Positions 47,560 through 57,503 of a stretch of 64,000 nt of DNA are shown one piece after another. The notes beneath the pieces were generated by a model. That model worked only from the letters and a program-made list of their open reading frames with translations, did no database searches and was not told the origin of the DNA. Positions within the stretch are counted from its first letter, which is position 1. Every line of letters begins with the position of its first letter. The stretch comes from Mesodorylaimus sp. YZB2_4 (lineage: Eukaryota > Nematoda > Enoplea > Dorylaimida > Dorylaimidae), in contig JASANH010001213.1 in NCBI GenBank assembly GCA_030248295.1, positions 558,001 to 622,000 on the forward strand, in the 5' to 3' direction. A program made the position numbers and the translations under genes.

Positions 47560-48529
47560 TCGAGCAGATCAGCCTTGACCAGACCAGTAACCCCTTTACT
47601 TTTCGGATCCGTGCAGCCCTAGCTCGGTCATGATGTGTGTAAAAGACTACTGTATGTAAACACCATTGTACCACTTGCTGAGCATTACATGTACGTATAC
47701 TCAAGCTCAAACGAGGGACACGCCAAAAGCCTCACAGAAAAGGTCAAATTATAAAAGAGCAAAGGCATAGCCAAATTGCACTGAACCTGAAACTTATTAA
47801 TGACTTTATCTACTAATGGAATATCTGTGCTGATAAGTTGTGATACATCGCCCCGTTTGACGAGCTCAAAAAGCTTGTTAGACATTTTAAAAACAAGAAT
47901 GCTGTAACACCAGAACGCTGGAATAAGTTTTTTCTTTTTTGTACAGTGTGGTAGAGCGCAGTGTATATACTACAGCAAAGTGTGAACTAGTACTGATACT
48001 AATGAGTTATTCAGAAGCATATACTCGTATATCAATTAGTTCTGACCTGGTTGCTGATTATTTGTAAGCGTGATCTTTATCAAACACAAGGATGAATTTG
48101 GAAACCCAAGACAAGCTACAGTAACTACAGTGTAGCGGCATAACTAGATAGACATAACCAATAAAAAGCTTGGAAAAGGCAAATCGTGTTGTCATGGAGG
48201 AGAAACAATGTCTATTTTGGTCGGACACATTACGATAACCCCGAACACATTTCGACATCGTAATGTGTCTGCCTGGACACACTACGATATCGACCGGACG
48301 TTCTCCCGAATTACGTTTGGCGCTTGTCACCTGTACCTTCCCTGCTGTCACACTCGAGCTCGTGCTAAATGATATACCTGCTACGTGCATGGCGCGCGGC
48401 CCAATCTCTGAGGAGTGTGCGCCAAATCTCATTCTCCTTCCTACTTTTTTCCTTTCTCTTTTTTATAAAAAAATGAAAGGATGGGGCCTGATGACGACTG
48501 TGGGTTCGAGAACTTGTTCCCTATTCTAA
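47560..48529. other. No supported gene
   Basis: Only short frames (47885-47685, 48432-48058, 48263-48529) without recognisable domains. Confidence 0.35.
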
Positions 48530-48745
48530 TCGTTTGGCGCCCGCCCGTGGGGGTGTCAGGGTGTCAGCTGGCCAGAGCCACGTGTGCAAGGCCAGCGACG
48601 GACTCCCTAAATCATAATCGATGACCAGTGTGCTCTCTGACGATGAGAACTGCTATTGCAAGCCGGATAGAACTGTGGCCTCCAGAATCCCGGTTGCTGG
48701 ACAGAAATGCGGGAGCAGCTCCTTCCCGACCTACTAGGACTTTTT
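48530..48745 (-). mobile_element. SINE family 2, partial copy
   Basis: Shares 'ggccagagccacg...gcaaggccagcgacgg' and the head region ('gtggcctcc...cggttgctgg') with the 49584-50074 copy. Confidence 0.6.
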
Positions 48746-49240
48746 TAACACATTTATTTTATTTAAAAAATAAAATGTTGGAGTTATAATTAAAAGAAGA
48801 GGGGACAGTGTTAGTAGAAAGATATGATATGGTGGTAATGATTTTTATAAAATTGAATAAAGTGGTGTATAAGACGAAATGATTCAATGACTCGAGAAAG
48901 GCAAAAAACTTGGTGTACGACATAAAACTACAGTGCACAGAAAGACAAATAAGGGCGCCACTGAAGATCGAAGTTTGCCGATTTACCACTACGAGATGCA
49001 GCGAAGCAAAAAAGAGAATAAAAAGATTTGAAACTACGGTGAGTTCAAAAAGTTCTTGCAGCTGGCATATAAAATCGCTGCTCCTTGAATCCGATATACA
49101 TGGTCGTTAGCCTTAACATCTTGGAAGTATAGATGCGAAACAGCGCTAGGCTCGGTCGAGTGAGTCGGGAAAAAACTGATCTTGAATCAGATCAATTTTG
49201 AAAAATGTCCGAATCCGAGGTTCGAGCCACTTTGAATTTC
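48746..49240. other. AT-rich spacer
   Basis: No recognisable gene or structure. Confidence 0.35.
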
Positions 49241-49259
49241 TGACTAGAGTTCGCCAAAA

Positions 49260-50335
49260 TGCGATTTAGGTGGAAAAAGAATTACGCAAAGTTTATGATG
49301 ACTTATCTGCACCATATCGCACCATCGCTTTGTGAATGGCCGGATTTCATTGAGGGAGACATAGTTTGGATTGGACCTAATGGGTCCAATTCAAAGTCTA
49401 GGGGCTAATGTTGATCCTGTGCTTCGATTCTGAGGGATGACTGCTGGCTTATTTTCTGGGAAAGGGTAAGGCCATTATTGGTCAGCTTCATGCCCATCTG
49501 ACGGAGAAACTACGCGCAGCCGTTAAAGAAAAAGCGAGGAAAATTGAGAAAGGGTGTGTTGCTTCAGGATGACAATGCGCCAGGTTTCTCTTTAAAATTT
49601 TTTTGGGTTAAGCCCCGTGCCGCCCCAGTTCCACACGGGACTTCCAACCCGTTATGCCTATAGCCGGCCAGCGGTCATATTATGATAAGCGAGACCATGA
49701 GGCGACCAGCTCTCTCTGCAGCCTCCCTCTGAGTATCTCCACTAATAGCCCCTCCACACGAGGGCATGCTGCGCCAGCACCAGCGTCCCAGGACGATACT
49801 GGGCGAGAAGGGAGGGACCTTCCCGACTGGTGTTCGGGAACCAGTTTCCTGATTCTCTACTCGTTTGGAGTCCGCCCTATGACGGTACCGGGTGAGTGGC
49901 CCAGAGCCAGCGATGGGCTCACTAAACTGCCGTCGAAGACCGGTTCCCACTCTAAGAACGGGCTTACTAAACTGCCGTCCTCAGTCGGAACAGAACTGCG
50001 GCCTCCCGGTCGGGGTTGCTGGCCCAAGCGATACGGGACCAACGCCTTAACCAATTATGAGCAACCGCGGCTCTACAATGCGCCAGTTCACTGCGCGGGT
50101 GTTTGGACGCCCTCCAGTGACTTGCATTCGACCTGATTGAGCCACCCGCCCTATTTTACCAGACCTGGCACCCTACGACTTCAAGGTGTTCAAAGATTTA
50201 AAAGCAACTGTGAAGAAATTCGTTGATGAAAATGAGTTGCAATCAGTTGGCTTGATGGCCACTTCAAAAAAATAATTGTCATGGCATAGTAGAAGAACTT
50301 TGAGAAAGATGGGATAAATGTTATAACTTGGCAGG
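49260..50335 (+). pseudogene. Mariner (DD34D-type) transposase relic, split by a SINE
   Basis: Fragments in order: YDDLSAPYRTIA and GRHSLDW (helix-turn-helix end, GRxSLED-like); GKGKAIIGQLHAHLTEKLR then KGVLLQDDNAP (the HDNAPxH catalytic motif region); after the SINE, NAPVH, and then APYDFKVFKDLKATVKKF (the SPDLAPxDYxLFxxLK motif). Several frameshifts and stops, plus a deletion between the first two blocks. A cut-and-paste element long dead. Confidence 0.72.
49584..50074 (-). mobile_element. SINE family 2, full copy inserted in mariner
   Basis: 491 bp flanked by a perfect 12-bp target duplication ACAATGCGCCAG (49572-49583 and 50075-50086). Minus strand: tRNA-like head at the right end (A box GGTTGCTCATAATTGG, about 50067-50052) and an A-rich tail at the left end (TTTTTTT on the plus strand at about 49598). 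Retroposition signature is complete. Confidence 0.85.
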
Positions 50336-50928
50336 AGATTATGCCAAAAAGTGTTGAGTATTGGCCTGATTCGTTGTCTATATGCCAGTTGCAAGACCTT
50401 TTTGAACTCCCTCGTACCAATAAAAGCTGGATATTCCAGTTCTTTTTTAGCATATTTATATTTGTATAGATACTGTACTGGGCGAAAAGGAAACACAGTG
50501 TTTATGGGATGAATGAAATCTAAAGATCCCAACAGTGCAACGTCACATGACATAGATACACTATCATCAAACTTTTGCAGTTGCTCTTCCAATATCGACT
50601 GCTGCTGGGACTTGCTTGAATTATCCATCAGTTAGAAGAGTTGTGCACTCCCTGTCAAAGTCGATGGTCAAACATACAAGACCAACACCGAGCCATTTGA
50701 CCAAGGCGATCTGTCCTAGCAAGGGTCGGTTAGTAAACTTTGCGTCGACGTTTATTGGTGAAGATAAGGTATGGCACGAGCGTAGTTTCCATTGTGTGAT
50801 AAGAGAAGACTGCTATATTGCTATGGCATAAATTGCGTTGGACTGATAAAAACTGTACTCTGAGCTGGGGATCTGTGCATTCACCTGTCTGCTTCACGTA
50901 ATCGTAGGTATAACATTTTAAAGAAATA
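50336..50928. other. Upstream flank of GPCR 2
   Basis: No recognisable gene; presumably contains its promoter. Confidence 0.3.
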
Positions 50929-51912
50929 ATGCTGAACAGAAGCACAGAGAGCTCCACCAATGCTGCTTCCTCCTATCACCTGATTGAATTTACAGTGGCA
51001 TTAGTAATTGGTTGTTTCCTCGTGCCCTTGAATGGGTTTATCATCTGGTCACTTCGTCGACCGTTTATGCTCCGTCGTCCTGTAAACTGGCTTTTTATAT
51101 ATTTAGCAGTCTGGGATATAGCTGGCTTATTTTTGCAAATTGCATGGAATGCCAAAGAATATTTTCAGAATGACTCTGCCAAAGCCTGGTGCACTGGAGG
51201 CGACTTGGCTTTGAGAATTTTTGAGAAGCTCACCGAATGTGTGCCGGGCCATACAACTGCGGCTATTGCTATTATACGCGCTTTGGCCATATGGCGATCA
51301 ACCAAAAGCAAAAGGACCAAACCGACTAAATCTGGGATCCTGCTTTTATGTCTGCTTATTTTTGTATTCAGTGCATTAACTTGTCCTGTATTAATTATAC
51401 TCAATTGTTATGATGCAAGCACAATGTTATGTGCAGCTGACCTAAATCCACTTTACGGCCTAGCAGAGACGGCTCATTCAATTGAAATCATTATTTTTGT
51501 CAATGGGACTATTTTTGTGTGCTATTTTTATATTTGCGTGGTCTTAGTTTTAAATGAGCGATCGTTATCGAGGATTGGAGCAAACAGTTCGAGTCGTCGT
51601 CACCACAGAACTTTAGTGCTCTTGAGTGTCTATACAATCCTGTACACAGTTATGACAGCGCCTGCTCATTTGAATTCGCTTTTTATGGGAGATTGTTTTA
51701 ATGGACCAGCTAAAGAGGACTTTGTTATCCACACTACGCTGGATACGATTTGGCAGATTGCATATGTTGGAATGAACCCTTTCTTATTATACGCTTGTAA
51801 CAAGGATTTTCGACGAAGTCTGCAACTTATTTACGAACAATTTCATTTGCGGGATTTGGTAATGTGCGCCAGGGACACAAGTGGTGTGAGTGACGAAGAG
51901 TGCGATATGTGA
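50929..51912 (+). CDS. Intronless class A GPCR
   Basis: A 327-residue seven-helix receptor, orphan, expected at the plasma membrane. N-terminus MLNRSTESSTN has N-glycosylation sites. TM1 FTVALVIGCFLVPLNGFIIW carries the N of the GN motif; TM2 WLFIYLAVWDIAGL has the sodium-site Asp. TM3 ends IIRALAIWR, so the DRY motif is replaced. Cys at the TM3 start (KAWCTGG) and in loop 2 (MLCAADL) can form the usual disulphide. TM6 is SVYTILYTVMTAPAHL and TM7 IAYVGMNPFLLYACNKDF has an NPxxY-like NPFLLY. Single exon, uninterrupted, ending with an acidic tail (SDEECDM). It resembles the expanded peptide/orphan receptors of invertebrates; the ligand cannot be inferred. It is not closely similar to GPCR 1. 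Confidence 0.88.
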   Translation: MLNRSTESSTNAASSYHLIEFTVALVIGCFLVPLNGFIIWSLRRPFMLRRPVNWLFIYLAVWDIAGLFLQIAWNAKEYFQNDSAKAWCTGGDLALRIFEKLTECVPGHTTAAIAIIRALAIWRSTKSKRTKPTKSGILLLCLLIFVFSALTCPVLIILNCYDASTMLCAADLNPLYGLAETAHSIEIIIFVNGTIFVCYFYICVVLVLNERSLSRIGANSSSRRHHRTLVLLSVYTILYTVMTAPAHLNSLFMGDCFNGPAKEDFVIHTTLDTIWQIAYVGMNPFLLYACNKDFRRSLQLIYEQFHLRDLVMCARDTSGVSDEECDM

Positions 51913-52129
51913 TCACAAAAAAAAGACAGCACGACTGAAATTTTGGAGCAGCTTAGCATATATGCTTTTACTTTTGCTTTGTTTTCAGTCTATACTGTAT
52001 CTGCGTCCCCAGAAGAATTGGGCATTGCCGTTTCTATTAGCCGACCACTTTAGAGAAATTGGAACACAGTTCCTGCGCAGTTTTATGAGCATACTCTGGG
52101 CTGAATACTGCGCCTCTGATTTTGCGGGC

Positions 52130-52500
52130 TGGACTCTGTGCCGCCCCAGTTCCCCCACGGAATTCCAACCAGGTTTTTCCTGAAGCCAGCTAGCAGTCAT
52201 GACATGATAAGCGAGGCCGTGGGGCGACCAGTTCACGACAGGTCCGCTCTGCATAAGGATTACCTTCATACGAGGGCATCCTATGCCAGCACCAGCGTCC
52301 CAGGATGATACTGGGCGACAAGGGAGGGTCCCTCCCGACGACAGTCTTCGCATTCTACTCGTTCGACGAACGTCTGATCGTGAGTCGCCCGAGCCAGGTG
52401 CGCAAGGCCAGCAGAGGACCTGTAAACTGCCATTCCCAGTCGAAATGCAGCTGCGGCCTCCAGTCAGGGTTGATGGCCCCAGCAATTCAGATCCGACATC
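52130..52500 (-). mobile_element. SINE family 2 copy
   Basis: Parallels 49610-50000 ('gtgccgccccagttcc', 'gccagcaccagcgtcccagg', 'gatactgggcga'). It begins about 220 bp after the GPCR 2 stop codon. Confidence 0.75.
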
Positions 52501-52979
52501 AGATACCCGACCCTTACTCTAATCCGGAACCCGACCCGGTTCACGTCTTGATTTTGGAGCCCCTAAAAAACCCGACTTTTATGACTCACAGATGGACAAA
52601 AATTTCTTGATACAGATTGGCTTCTCAAACTGCGTATAGGCCACTTTTTGCGCGTGATTTGGATAAAACTAACTTGACATTACATATGTGAGAAATACTG
52701 GAGTGAGATACGTGAGAAATGAACATCTTAATCAAAAATCAGAGAAAAGGAGTCAGAAAAAAGTAGGGTCTTGTTCAGGTAAATCTCCCCTTAGTGTCGG
52801 GTCAGGTTTTGGATTTTAGGCCTAGGGTCGGGTCGGGTTGGGTACACTTTCTTTACCCGATGTTAAACCTGGCAAGGAATGGAACTAACTGCGAATCCAA
52901 CTGGGCCACTGCTGCTCACGCATGGCTGAAACATGACCATGCAGCAATTGGCAATATGCAATATGCATTGGTTCCTACC

Positions 52980-53108
52980 AGATAAATCTGCACTAGTGTT
53001 CCCATGACCTGGGATTTTCACTGTCTGACCTGACCCTGACTTTGACCAAGGGTCGGTCAATCAGGGTTTTGACAGAACTTTGACCATGACCTTGAGGTGA
53101 TTTCTGCA
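52980..53108 (-). repeat. AGGTCA-repeat element end (copy 4)
   Basis: Reverse orientation relative to 39815: the shared end reads, on the minus strand, GAAATCACCTCAAGGTCATGG then 'aaaccctgattgaccgaccc'. Half-site TGACCT (53026-53031) is followed five bases later by TGACTT. Confidence 0.65.
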
Positions 53109-55929
53109 CAAAACATGTTAATCATGTTTTGCTGTATAATCATGTTTTAGGCTTTGGATAGGTAGTGCGCCGCTGAAGACAGTGCACATATTTAACAATC
53201 TTCAGGCATCCTGTTTAAAGCTCTCGAATTTCACTTCCTGAGGCAAATCAAAGAGTCGAGTTAGAGAGTCAAAATTTTATCTTCCTGTGGCGTCACCATG
53301 GGAACGCCATGGTGTAATTTTCAAGGCCACAAACTCTAAAGTGAACTACTGAGGGAACACCGAAGGGCTTTAGGCTCGATAGATGAATTTTCACATTGAA
53401 TTTTTCCTTTCCTGTCGTCACAAAAATCATCCGCTGCTTCTTTGCTTTTATGTTAATGTTTGCGCTTATTATGTCAGTGCTAATAGTTAATTATGTCAAG
53501 CGAGTGGTTGAACACTTGAAGGATTCGAATAAATATGGCAGTTTGTTCATTAGTTACGGCTAATCGGCATGTTTTCAACCAAATTCGCTATATTTTTTTA
53601 AATGACAATATCATCGTATGGCATAAAACCCAAGAACGCAATGCCCATGCTAAATAGCTTCTTAATTAAAGTAAAAGTTTTTTGCATTTTATACCAGCTT
53701 CAGAGTTTCATTTTGAAATTGTGTGTTCAGAATATCTAGCCTTCGTACTTTCCATGGACAAGTGTCAGCTTCTGACTCGTCTCTTTGACAAAATAAATCC
53801 CTTCGTGGACTTGGATCAGGAATACAAAGTCCATCAGTTGTTGGCACAAAACCATTGCAGCAACATTGACATCGAAAATTTGCGAGTCTAAATATGATTT
53901 TAAAGTTACTGCGGGATAAGTTCCCAGAGGAAATCATGGCCTCACTTTGTGCAAGTTACTATCGGCTGACGTGTGCCATAAAAAGTGCACATAAGGCGTT
54001 GCATCAATCGATTGGTGGCATTTGAGCCGTCCGTTCGATGTATTGCTATGAGCTGATTAAAATCGCACATGTCGTCTGACGTGTGTGGCCAATCTGGATG
54101 TCTCAGACGATTGGCGATTAATTCTTCAGGAGAAAGTGCGTCGACTATGCACGCTTTAGAGAACGAACCTCGAGTGCATTGAAAAGCATCCATGCTCTGG
54201 CTTAAGAAATTGGGAGCTTTGCTGAAAAACTTTTCAATTTAAAATGTAAATGGACAGACTCAGGTCAAACTGGACTTACTTGCAACATCGCAAACGAAAA
54301 CTGCATGCACCACAAGGCTTATTCAGTTTCTTGAACCTGTTCAGCATTGTTGTTGAAAAAGTCATTTCAAAGCGACGTTTCAAAACAGCGCGAGTAAAAT
54401 TTGTTTTTGGCACCTGCAAGTACTTAGCAAATAGCGTCGCATCCGGAAGTTATCAGAATATAAATCTAAACCCACCTGGCAACCATGCGATCCAAACTCC
54501 TCAGTGAAAGCTTCCAGACTGGACTCAATATCTTGCTCAGGCCAAAAGCACGTTCTCGTCCAATTGGACCACCGACATTCGCCTTGCGCCAGTCGCGGAG
54601 AGCATTCGTAGGGTAAGACTACTGATCGAACTAAATCTGATTGGACACCTGGCAGAGATGTGGCTATGATTTTGTGCCTGTTGGGACTGTGACATGAATG
54701 TGCCCTCGCAGCTTAGCATCAGCTGCCATAAAACTTACTTTGAAGGGGAAATGATAATAAAATCAATCGAAATGCATAAATCCAATATCGAGAAGCAATA
54801 ACTTTGTTAAACTGAGTCCTGGCCATTATCGGGATTTCACACTGCGACAAGACAAATCCGATAAGGCGCGATTATTGCCGCTCATAGAATAAAAATGGGG
54901 AGCAGTGCAACCATAAAACTTGGCCAGAGCAGAAAGCAAAAAACTCTTGCCTGGATTCGACTGGTATTAAGTTTTCGATTTGAGAATGTTATTGTTTGGC
55001 GAACTCCGTTATGGCATAACTGCAGTACGTCTCTCGTGACAGATGTGGGGTGTAGATGCAGAATGACTCGCCGACTAGGACATGATTGCCTTGGCAGTAT
55101 TGAAGAAAGTAGACCAGGCCGCCGTCAAAGACGGACAAGGTGAAAAAGAAATACCATTCTTCGCCTGCTGGGTCGAAAATTTGTTGACATGGCGAATTTT
55201 GCGCAATGAAGACCGGTGTTGGTGAGTGGCTCAAATAATGACCATACCTACTTTCGGCTCTTATTGTGACCTGCTTTTTATTCTGTGCCTATCAAATGTG
55301 TTGCCATAATAAAAATAGGTGGCACTCATATAGTCTTAAAGAACTGAGTTGCATAATACACAAATGAAAACAGTACCTATCTGTTGGGCTGTGTTTATCA
55401 ACCTTGGCGCATCGATCCGCAAAAGGTTAACTCACGACCACTGCAGGCACATTCGCATGTATTTCATAAACAGAATACCATGCGCATTCTGTGTGTGAGC
55501 GCACTTTTAAGCTGGAAGTATAGTTCGATGCGATGCGTTAAATAGTTAAGCTTGCGATGCGACGTTTTACGTTTTACTCGAAGTTCTGTATTCGAGCAGG
55601 CTCATATTTTTTATCGTTCTCGAGCAGACATGACTTTATAATAGCGATATGGGGTGGACTGTGTAGGTACAGTAGGTACGTTTGGTGAGTGGTGACGTGA
55701 TGTTCCAGTAATCCTGCAGTTTCTTTACCGTAAAGTGTCTGCCAACGCTATTTTTCCGCTTTATAACTTCCGATAGCGCAATGCAAGTTTTCTTACGCCC
55801 TCTTTGGCGTTCTTGATTGACTTTATCGATAGTCAAATACAGGTAACTGCACATGTGTACTGATGATGTCAGAAATGCGGTATGGTTGTACGCACTGCGC
55901 TGGCGTGGCATGCGGATGCGAGAAATAAA
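53109..55929. other. No supported gene
   Basis: Frames around 53682-54507 look like eroded coding sequence on the plus strand (for example PEEIMASLCASYYRL and RFRERTSSALKSIHALA with stops between), but I recognise no family. The rest is AT-rich spacer. Confidence 0.3.
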
Positions 55930-56259
55930 CAGCCGAGTCCGCTTAATATCACTTGCTCAGGACGGTAAGAAAATGTGACAATATCCTAGACTGTGACTTA
56001 AACCGAAGTGCTCACTAAAATGGCCTAAACCGTACTTTTATGAGTTAAATCGCCATAAAAGTACAATTTTCGTTTATTGAAATACAATTTTCGTCTATCA
56101 AATCTTTTGAAAGACGAAAGTGCTTCTCAGAAAGTGCTTTGCAATCAAAGAAATCTAAATTATGACTTGTTTCAGACTGAAAAGAGTGGAAATGTGACGC
56201 TCTTTTAATACTTATCCACCCTGGCCAAGAAATTTATGTGACAATAGGCGGACTCGGTC
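55930..56259. mobile_element. Diverged pogo-like MITE
   Basis: Starts CAGCCGAGTCCGCTTAATATCAC and ends with the reverse of CCGAGTCCGCC; the interior shares 'agaaaatgtgacaatatcc' and other blocks with 25397-25911, but it is about 185 bp shorter. Confidence 0.65.
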
Positions 56260-56263
56260 CATT

Positions 56264-56311
56264 GCAGGTCACCTACGACTACGGCAGGTCATCTAGTCGT
56301 AGGTGACCTGC
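56264..56311. repeat. Perfect 18-bp hairpin at the edge of block A
   Basis: Arms 56264-56281 and 56294-56311 are exact reverse complements (GCAGGTCACCTACGACTA) with a 12-nt loop. The arm contains the SINE family 1 A-box sequence, so it may be two SINE head fragments fused head to head. Confidence 0.85.
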
Positions 56312-56700
56312 CATTTTGAGTCCATCCGCTCCCCGCGGTATCTTCTCCAATGTAGGGCTATTCCGCCTATTACACTCCTCTGCAGGCCTGCAGTAGATCG
56401 ATCTACCGGTCATGGAAAACAGTTCCCTCGTGACTCCGATCGCAACCGATGTTCTGATCAATCAACAGCCAACAGTTCAACCAGTTAAGACAAAAGCGGT
56501 TACACCAATCATGTTTGCATTGCAATGGGATCAGCGGCAGTTTCGCTTAACTTGCGAACCTTTTGCGTTTGAGGGCAAGGGACTGCTTAGTCGATCGGTT
56601 GTTTTGGCGGGCATCGCCGCTGGGGATCTCCTACTCGGCACATACCTCGTCTGGAGCGAAAATTAGGTGCCGCGAAACAGTATTGAAATTGTACAAAAGA
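56290..56700 (+). repeat. Inverted repeat block A, right copy
   Basis: Reverse complement of 15640-15140 with about 80 bp missing near 56660. Directly followed by block B in reverse (56700-57240), which is not the order a simple inversion would give. Confidence 0.8.
56412..56666 (+). CDS. Small membrane protein or first exon (right copy)
   Basis: 84 codons, MENSSLVTPIATDV..., nearly identical to 15504-15238. The hydrophobic segment is preserved, but the possible splice donor after it is deleted, so if this is an exon the right copy is probably dead. Confidence 0.35.
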   Translation: MENSSLVTPIATDVLINQQPTVQPVKTKAVTPIMFALQWDQRQFRLTCEPFAFEGKGLLSRSVVLAGIAAGDLLLGTYLVWSEN

Positions 56701-57240
56701 CCAGCATCTTTCTAGACTTCCTGTCCACTTGGATAGTCGTACTATAAAAAAAGACTGCTCAGGAGGCCATCTTGCCTCAAGTGCATCTCTTCCTGTCCAT
56801 TATTCTTCACGAGTCAGAGGGCAGCCAAAAAGTGTGAGAGTAGCTTATAAAAACATATGTATACTGGCTTAAGGTGCAACATATCACATTGCCAGGACAT
56901 AGCACTTACGATCCAGATAGAGCATGAAATCACGCACCTGTGAGCTGTTGCGCCTTCTGTAGTAGGTGTGTTTGGCCTGTGGAGAAGGTAGTGCATCTGG
57001 TTGCCTTTACTAGCCGCCTTATGCACGGAGCAGTATGTGGTTGCCTTGACTGGCCGCCGCATACAGCGTATCAGTTGCCTTCGTTGGCCGCTCGATACGC
57101 TCCTCTAGGCGAGGCTGAAACCCGTCGGGTTGATGTCTCAGGCACCTACGACTAGGTGATCTGCCGTTTTAAGTCCATCCGCTCCCCGCGGTATCTACTC
57201 TTATGCAGGGCTTTTCCGCCTATTACGTTTGGCGTCTCGG
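56700..57240 (-). repeat. Inverted repeat block B with SINE family 1 (right copy)
   Basis: Reverse complement of 16080-15545. The SINE head lies at about 57160-57105 on the minus strand. A direct repeat of about 85 bp ('agtccatccgctccccgcggtat') is shared by 56318-56375 and 57168-57235. Confidence 0.75.
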
Positions 57241-57503
57241 CCAGTAATTATAACGCGAATTCAGATTGCTGCGACGGGTAACTACGGCTGTTTCTGTTAG
57301 CCGTAGTTACCCTTCGGCTATTAAAAATACGCCGCCTGCTGGAGGTATGCGTTAAAATCCAGTTTTTCGAGCACAAAAAATTAATTAGCGCGAATCTTAA
57401 AGTCCCACCCTCAAAAGAATAATTCCCGCTATGGAAGCTTTCAGAAAAACCAACTCTTTTGTCCGTAGCTTTAGTGGTTATTGCTGTAGACAGGACTAGT
57501 ACT

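Noticed and set aside
49654..50136. 160-codon ORF
   Set aside because: It lies entirely within the SINE family 2 insertion; chance frame.
39815..53108. One giant 13.3-kb transposon with AGGTCA-type inverted ends
   Set aside because: The ends match in inverted orientation, but the flanks share no target duplication and the interior contains the REEP pair arms and other insertions; two separate copies are more likely.
53682..54507. Possible eroded gene on plus strand
   Set aside because: Short coding-like pieces separated by stops; no family recognised, so not called as a gene.
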